51,930 nt of DNA from assembly GCA_016868305.1 (NCBI GenBank), contig VGHK01000015.1:1-51930 (forward strand). The letters run 5' to 3'. Source of the stretch: Betaproteobacteria bacterium. GTDB taxonomy: Bacteria; Pseudomonadota; Gammaproteobacteria; Burkholderiales; Burkholderiaceae_A. This document shows positions 47,817 through 51,930 of the stretch, one piece after another. Every line of letters starts with the position of its first letter. The first letter of the stretch is position 1. Both the position numbers and the translations under genes were made by a program. The notes below the pieces were generated by a model. It searched no databases. It was given only the letters and a program-made list of their open reading frames with translations, and was not told the DNA's origin.

Positions 47817-48389
47817 ATGCATTCTTTACGAGACGAGATCGCTGCCGTAGCAGCCCAGATGATTGCTGAAGAGGGAATGGACTATGGGCCCGCCAAGCGC
47901 AAGGCCTATGACCGCATCACCGGCGGTCATCGCAGCCGTATCTCTCAAGAGTCGTTGCCCAGCAACGAGCAGGTGGAGGCCGCCGTGCGTGACTACCTCG
48001 CGGTCTTTTGTGCTGACCACCAGCCCGCGCGGCTTCGGGCGCTGCGTGGTCATGCCTTGTCTCTGATGCAGCGGCTTGCCGCCTATCACCCGCTGCTGCT
48101 TGGCGCGGCGGCCAATGGCACTGCCACCGAATTCAGCGGTATTCACCTGGCCTGTTTTTCAGATAACCCCAAGGCGCTGATGCTCTTTCTGCTCGACCAT
48201 GGCATCAGCCCTGAGGCAGTGATGCTGCCGCATCCGGCGGGGCATGGCGAAGTAGAGGGTCTCGCCTTTGACTGGCAGGGCGAATCGGTGGTGCTTAGCC
48301 TGCTTCCCACCCCTGGGCTGCCCAAGCGACTCGGGGCGGTCTCGGCCGATGCGCTCACGGCGCTGCTTGCCGATACGGGGGCGACATGA
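47817..48389 (+). CDS. Conserved protein of unknown function, possibly nucleotidyltransferase-like
   Basis: I do not know a function for this 190-residue protein. Its start (LRDEIAAVAAQMIAEEGMDYGPAKRKAYDRI) is helical, and similar proteins sit between mpl and tlpA in Burkholderiales, as I recall, sometimes misnamed as Mur ligases. Residues 96-111 (GAAANGTATEFSGIHL) recall the G-S-x(3)-G-x-A-x(3)-S-D-I-D-L block of nucleotidyltransferases, but the acidic D-x-D is replaced by G-I-H, so metal-dependent catalysis is doubtful. It overlaps the TlpA gene by ATGA. Confidence 0.75.
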   Translation: MHSLRDEIAAVAAQMIAEEGMDYGPAKRKAYDRITGGHRSRISQESLPSNEQVEAAVRDYLAVFCADHQPARLRALRGHALSLMQRLAAYHPLLLGAAANGTATEFSGIHLACFSDNPKALMLFLLDHGISPEAVMLPHPAGHGEVEGLAFDWQGESVVLSLLPTPGLPKRLGAVSADALTALLADTGAT

Positions 48390-48910
48390 TGAAGGCCCGT
48401 CGTGCGCTGATCGTGATTTCGGTGATGGCCACGGGGCTCCTGGCCGGAATTGGCATTGGGGTCTGGCGTATGGTTCCCGAACCGGTACCGGATGTCGGCT
48501 GGTTCTACGACCTGTCGTTTCCGAATCGCGAGGGCCGCCCGGTTGCCTTAGAGGGCTATCGTGGTGAATACACCCTGGTAAACTTTTGGGCCACCTGGTG
48601 CCCACCGTGTATTGAAGAAATGCCCGAACTGTCGGTATTTCATGACAAATGGTCTTCAAAAGGCATTAAAGTATTGGGGTTGGCGGTGGACTCTCCCTCC
48701 AACGTCCGGGAATTCCTGGAGGAAAAGAATTTTTCCTACCCCCTGCTAATTACCGGGGCGGCCGGCAGTGAACTGGCACGTCGCTTAGGCAGTAGCATCG
48801 ACGCCCTGCCCTATACCGTCCTGGTCGATCCCCAGGGCCGGGTGGTACGACAAAAAATGGGCAGAATCTACGAAGAAGAGCTCAGTAAGTGGGCAGAAAC
48901 CGTGAAATAG
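48386..48910 (+). CDS. TlpA-family periplasmic thiol-disulfide oxidoreductase
   Basis: An N-terminal membrane anchor (residues 7-28) is followed by a thioredoxin-fold domain with the active site FWATWCPPCIEEMP (Cys72, Cys75) and the cis-Pro in DALPYTVLVDPQGR. Proteins like this reduce periplasmic cysteines, for example in cytochrome maturation; the partner is unknown. It is coupled to the preceding gene by ATGA. Downstream a nine-bp hairpin lies before accB, where I would have expected aroQ. Confidence 0.92.
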   Translation: MMKARRALIVISVMATGLLAGIGIGVWRMVPEPVPDVGWFYDLSFPNREGRPVALEGYRGEYTLVNFWATWCPPCIEEMPELSVFHDKWSSKGIKVLGLAVDSPSNVREFLEEKNFSYPLLITGAAGSELARRLGSSIDALPYTVLVDPQGRVVRQKMGRIYEEELSKWAETVK

Positions 48911-48921
48911 GTCGATTTTCG

Positions 48922-48941
48922 GGCGCAAAGGGCTTTGCGCC
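48922..48941. promoter_or_regulatory. Perfect 9-bp inverted repeat between tlpA and accB
   Basis: GGCGCAAAG (48922-48930) and CTTTGCGCC (48933-48941) form a GC-rich hairpin with effectively four loop bases, 11 bp after the tlpA stop and 35 bp before the accB ATG. There is no T-tract, so it is a weak terminator candidate; it may also be a protein-binding or attenuation site for accBC. Confidence 0.45.
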
Positions 48942-48976
48942 TCAGGTACACTGATCTCTTCCCTTGGGAGGAAGTG

Positions 48977-49483
48977 ATGGACCTAAGAAAACTAAAAACG
49001 CTGATCGACCTGGTGGCTGAGTCGAGCATTTCTGAGCTTGAGATCACTGAGGGGGAGGGCAAGGTGCGAATCGTGAAGGCCGCACCGGTAACCATGCCCC
49101 TGGCCGCAGGTGCCCCACTGGCCCACCAAATGCCCACGGCCCCCGCTTATGGCGCGCCTAGCTATGGTGCGCCTATCCATCATGGGCCGGCCGCTACAGC
49201 AGCATCTGGGGCAGACACCCTGGCCCCGGCCGCCGCAGGCGAGCCCCAGGGCCATCGGGTCACCTCCCCGATGGTGGGTACTTTCTATCGTTCATCCTCT
49301 CCCGGCTCTGCACCCTTTGTCGCTGTGGGTGACAGCGTTGCCGAGGGACAGACCCTGTGCGTAATTGAGGCCATGAAGCTGATGAATGAGATTCCCGCCG
49401 ACAAGGCCGGGGTTGTGAAGGAAATCCTGGTTGAGAATGGCACGGCCGTGGAGTTTGGTCAGGCGCTCTTCATTCTTGGCTAA
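48977..49483 (+). CDS. accB: Biotin carboxyl carrier protein of acetyl-CoA carboxylase
   Basis: Carries biotin for the first step of fatty-acid synthesis. The start at 48977 has GGAGG five bases upstream. The order is a short N-terminal region ([18 protein letters not shown]), an Ala/Pro-rich flexible linker with repeated YGAP (residues about 38-80), and the biotinyl domain with the lysine in [14 protein letters not shown]. At 168 residues it is a normal size. accC follows after 11 bp. Confidence 0.96.
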   Translation: MDLRKLKTLIDLVAESSISELEITEGEGKVRIVKAAPVTMPLAAGAPLAHQMPTAPAYGAPSYGAPIHHGPAATAASGADTLAPAAAGEPQGHRVTSPMVGTFYRSSSPGSAPFVAVGDSVAEGQTLCVIEAMKLMNEIPADKAGVVKEILVENGTAVEFGQALFILG

Positions 49484-49494
49484 AGGCTAGCACC

Positions 49495-50850
49495 ATGGCA
49501 CTTTTTGAGAAGGTCTTGATTGCCAATCGCGGCGAGATCGCCCTGCGGGTGCAAAGGGCATGTCGCGAGCTCGGCATCAAGACGGTGGTGGTGCATTCCA
49601 CGGCCGATATAGAGGCAAAGTACGTCAAGCTTGCCGATGAGTCGGTCTGTATCGGTCCCCCGTCTTCGCGTGAGAGTTATCTCAATATTCCTGCAATCAT
49701 TGCGGCCGCCGAGGTTACTGATGCTGAGGCAATTCATCCCGGCTATGGTTTTCTCTCGGAAAATGCCAACTTTGCAGAGCAGGTTGAGCAGAGCGGGTTT
49801 CGGTTTATTGGCCCCACAGCCGATGTGATTCGCAAGATGGGCGACAAGGTGGCGGCAAAGCAGGCCATGATTGCGGCTGGTGTGCCTTGCGTGCCTGGCT
49901 CCGAAGGCGCTCTACCGGATGACCCCAAAGAGATCATTCGTTGCGCCCGAGCAATAGGCTATCCGGTCATTATCAAGGCCTCAGGCGGTGGCGGGGGCCG
50001 TGGCATGCGGGTGGTCCACACCGAGGCTGCCTTAATCAACGCGGTGAACACCACCCGCGCCGAGGCGGCAGCGGCCTTTAACAATCCCGAGGTCTACATG
50101 GAGAAATTCCTGGAGAACCCTCGGCATATCGAGATTCAGATTCTGGCCGATCACTATGGCAATGTAGTGCACCTCGGAGAGCGGGACTGCTCCATGCAGC
50201 GGCGCCACCAAAAGGTGATTGAGGAGGCACCGGCACCGCGACTGTCCCCCCGAATGCGCGACAAGATTGGCCAGCGCTGTGCCGATGCCTGTAAAAAACT
50301 CGGATACCGAGGCGCAGGCACGATTGAGTTTCTGTTTGAGAATGACGAGTTCTATTTCATTGAAATGAATACGCGGGTGCAGGTGGAGCATCCGGTTACC
50401 GAATGCATCACGGGTATCGATATCGTTCAGCAGCAGATCCGGGTTGCCTCTGGCGAGCGGCTGGCGTTTCGGCAGAAAGAAATCAGTTTTAAGGGCCATG
50501 CCATTGAGTGCCGCGTGAACGCCGAAGACCCGTTTAAATTTACTCCCTCACCGGGACGAATTCTTTCCTGGCATGCCCCAGGGGGGCCAGGCATACGCGT
50601 TGACTCGCATGCCTATGCGAATTACACGGTGCCGCCACACTACGACTCAATGATTGGCAAGATCATCGCCTACGGCGATACGCGGGAGCAGGCAATCGCG
50701 CGGATGTCGATTGCCCTGTCGGAAATGGTGGTCGAAGGGATTCAGACCAACATCCCCCTGCACCGCAAGATCATGCGCGATACGCATTTTATAAGCGGGG
50801 GCACCTCTATCCATTATCTGGAGTCCATGCTGGATCAGGAGGCCTTGTAG
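49495..50850 (+). CDS. accC: Biotin carboxylase subunit of acetyl-CoA carboxylase
   Basis: The 451-residue ATP-grasp enzyme carboxylates the biotin on AccB. Seen: [37 protein letters not shown], the glycine-rich loop [27 protein letters not shown], and the catalytic [18 protein letters not shown]. It is co-transcribed with accB and followed by prmA after 22 bp, the usual order. Confidence 0.97.
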   Translation: MALFEKVLIANRGEIALRVQRACRELGIKTVVVHSTADIEAKYVKLADESVCIGPPSSRESYLNIPAIIAAAEVTDAEAIHPGYGFLSENANFAEQVEQSGFRFIGPTADVIRKMGDKVAAKQAMIAAGVPCVPGSEGALPDDPKEIIRCARAIGYPVIIKASGGGGGRGMRVVHTEAALINAVNTTRAEAAAAFNNPEVYMEKFLENPRHIEIQILADHYGNVVHLGERDCSMQRRHQKVIEEAPAPRLSPRMRDKIGQRCADACKKLGYRGAGTIEFLFENDEFYFIEMNTRVQVEHPVTECITGIDIVQQQIRVASGERLAFRQKEISFKGHAIECRVNAEDPFKFTPSPGRILSWHAPGGPGIRVDSHAYANYTVPPHYDSMIGKIIAYGDTREQAIARMSIALSEMVVEGIQTNIPLHRKIMRDTHFISGGTSIHYLESMLDQEAL

Positions 50851-50872
50851 TGCGCCAGCAAGGGCCAGTCGC

Positions 50873-51850
50873 TTGCCCTGGCAGATAAGCTCTGTCTGTC
50901 GGCCTGCGCCGGTTGCGAAGCAGACCGCAGACCAGTGGCTCGAAGACCTGTCGGATCGCCTTATTGCCGAGGGTGCCTTAAGTGTCAGCATCGAAGATGC
51001 CGATGCCGACCAGTGTGACAAAGAGCAGCCCTTATTTGGTGAGCCCGGATCAGATATGGCGCTGCGGGCCTGGCCCGCCAGCCGCCTCCACGTGCTACTG
51101 GCTGACGACCAGGATCCGTACCAATGGTGGCAACGCTGTGGGTTTCCGATAGGCGAAAGCTCGCCCGAGGTTGCCCGACTTCACGATGAGGACTGGGTCA
51201 CCAAGACCCAGGCGCAGTTCACGCCGCTTGAGGTAGGCGACAGGCTCTGGGTGGGGCCCAGCTGGCATGCGGTACCTGCCCAGTATCGTCGCCCGCCCCG
51301 TATCGCTCTGATCATCGACCCGGGAATGGCCTTCGGCACGGGCGGTCACGCAACCACGCAGCTCTGTCTGGAGGCGATTCTGCAGGCCAGCGACCAGGGC
51401 CTTTTGACCCCAGCCTCCCGGGTAGTCGATTATGGCTGCGGCTCGGGCATTCTGGGGCTGGCAGCCGCCGCCTGCGGTGTCGAGCAGGTTGTGGCGATTG
51501 ATATCGACCCTGTGGCGGTGACCGTTGCCCGGGCTAATGCCAGTCTGAACGGGCTTGGACATCGTGTCCGGTGTATCGCTGCCCACGAAGATGTCTTCGC
51601 CCAGGCTGATTTTCCGTCTTCGGGTTTTGACCTCGTGGTAGCAAATATTCTGGCCCAGCCGTTAAAGCTGCTTGCCCCTTTGCTCTGGCGTCTAACGGCT
51701 CCGCGTGGGGGCCTTATTCTTTCAGGTCTTCTGTCCCGTCAGGCGGAATCTTTAATTGCCTGGTATGCGGCTTCAGATCCGGCGCGTCCATCGCTTCAGG
51801 TGTTGGGGCAGCGTGATGGCTGGGCCTGTATTGGGATAATGCCGGGGTGA
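50873..51850 (+). CDS. prmA: Ribosomal protein L11 methyltransferase
   Basis: Methylates ribosomal protein L11. The SAM-binding motif VVDYGCGSGILGLAAAACG, PGMAFGTGGHATTQLCLEA and the NPPY-like VANILAQPLKLL are present, with the N-terminal substrate-binding domain (EGALSVSIEDADA). Start is a TTG at 50873 with AAGG nine bases upstream; the N-terminus aligns in length with other PrmA proteins, and no in-frame ATG lies early. It is 325 residues, slightly long because of a short variable insertion. Confidence 0.93.
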   Translation: MPWQISSVCRPAPVAKQTADQWLEDLSDRLIAEGALSVSIEDADADQCDKEQPLFGEPGSDMALRAWPASRLHVLLADDQDPYQWWQRCGFPIGESSPEVARLHDEDWVTKTQAQFTPLEVGDRLWVGPSWHAVPAQYRRPPRIALIIDPGMAFGTGGHATTQLCLEAILQASDQGLLTPASRVVDYGCGSGILGLAAAACGVEQVVAIDIDPVAVTVARANASLNGLGHRVRCIAAHEDVFAQADFPSSGFDLVVANILAQPLKLLAPLLWRLTAPRGGLILSGLLSRQAESLIAWYAASDPARPSLQVLGQRDGWACIGIMPG

Positions 51851-51890
51851 TAGCAGCAACTACCATTGCCAGAAAGGAAAGCGGTTATTT

Positions 51891-51930
51891 ATGACAACCA
51901 AGGTCGCTCCCCATGCCCAACAGCCTCTCA
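51891..51930 (+). CDS. Start of an unidentified gene, cut by the window edge
   Basis: An ATG at 51891 is preceded by a purine-rich AAAGGAAAG about ten bases upstream and opens a frame reading MTTKVAPHAQQPL to the end of the window. Thirteen codons are too few to identify it. Confidence 0.4.
   Translation, partial: MTTKVAPHAQQPL

Overview
The window reads as a chromosome segment of a betaproteobacterium of the order Burkholderiales, GC-rich and very compact. I base this on gene order. The runs tRNA-Gln/prs/rplY/pth/ychF, ispE/lolB/TPR, hprK/rapZ beside ptsN/hpf/rpoN/lptBAC/kdsCD, mlaFEDACB followed by an ABC ATPase, ibaG, murA and hisGD, tldD/nitrilase/yhdP/glnE, and mpl/tlpA/accBC/prmA are all typical of that order. 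No species can be named from the sequence alone. There is no gene-free stretch above 300 bases; the longest gaps are 1522-1778 (holding a palindrome), 6088-6273, 14538-14703 and 39615-39758.

Region 1 (1-3.7 kb) is the least ordinary part. It has the repeat-rich tail of an Rpn-type nuclease gene, a gamma-glutamylcyclotransferase-like protein, a metallophosphoesterase, a YbjN protein, a secreted FKBP isomerase and an exported redoxin. Three 91-bp palindromes (33-bp arms, 25-nt loops) sit between these genes; I found none in the remaining 48 kb.

Region 2 (3.7-20 kb) is core housekeeping, mostly on the minus strand: ychF, pth, rplY, prs, tRNA-Gln, ispE, a divergent lolB and a TPR protein. The DNA-repair pair mutM-mutY faces rapZ-hprK-ptsN (nitrogen PTS and RNase adapter), then hpf, rpoN, lptB-lptA-lptC (LPS export) and kdsC-kdsD (Kdo synthesis). 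Successive genes from lptB to kdsD overlap by ATGA.

Region 3 (20-28.3 kb, plus strand) is the Mla phospholipid-transport operon mlaFEDACB, an ABC ATPase with no permease beside it, ibaG, murA, hisG and hisD. Regions 2 and 3 together hold much of the cell-envelope machinery: LPS synthesis and export, outer-membrane lipid asymmetry, and peptidoglycan precursor synthesis.

Region 4 (28.3-43.3 kb) holds tldD, a nitrilase-family amidase and the giant envelope protein YhdP, facing glnE. It continues with azlCD (branched-chain amino-acid export), ilvE, a small zinc-finger protein, moaC, a BepA-like periplasmic protease and the Mg2+ channel mgtE.

Region 5 (43.3-51.9 kb) starts with a single 981-codon gene in which an RNase II-type exoribonuclease runs in frame into shikimate dehydrogenase (AroE). 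It continues with mpl (peptidoglycan recycling), an uncharacterised protein, a TlpA-type thioredoxin, accB-accC and prmA, and ends at the first codons of another gene.

The strongest leads are the covarying palindromes of region 1 and the rnb-aroE fusion. Weaker leads are genes I would expect by synteny but do not see (an ABC permease after 24723, aroQ between tlpA and accB) and a 15-bp duplication beside the redoxin cysteine.
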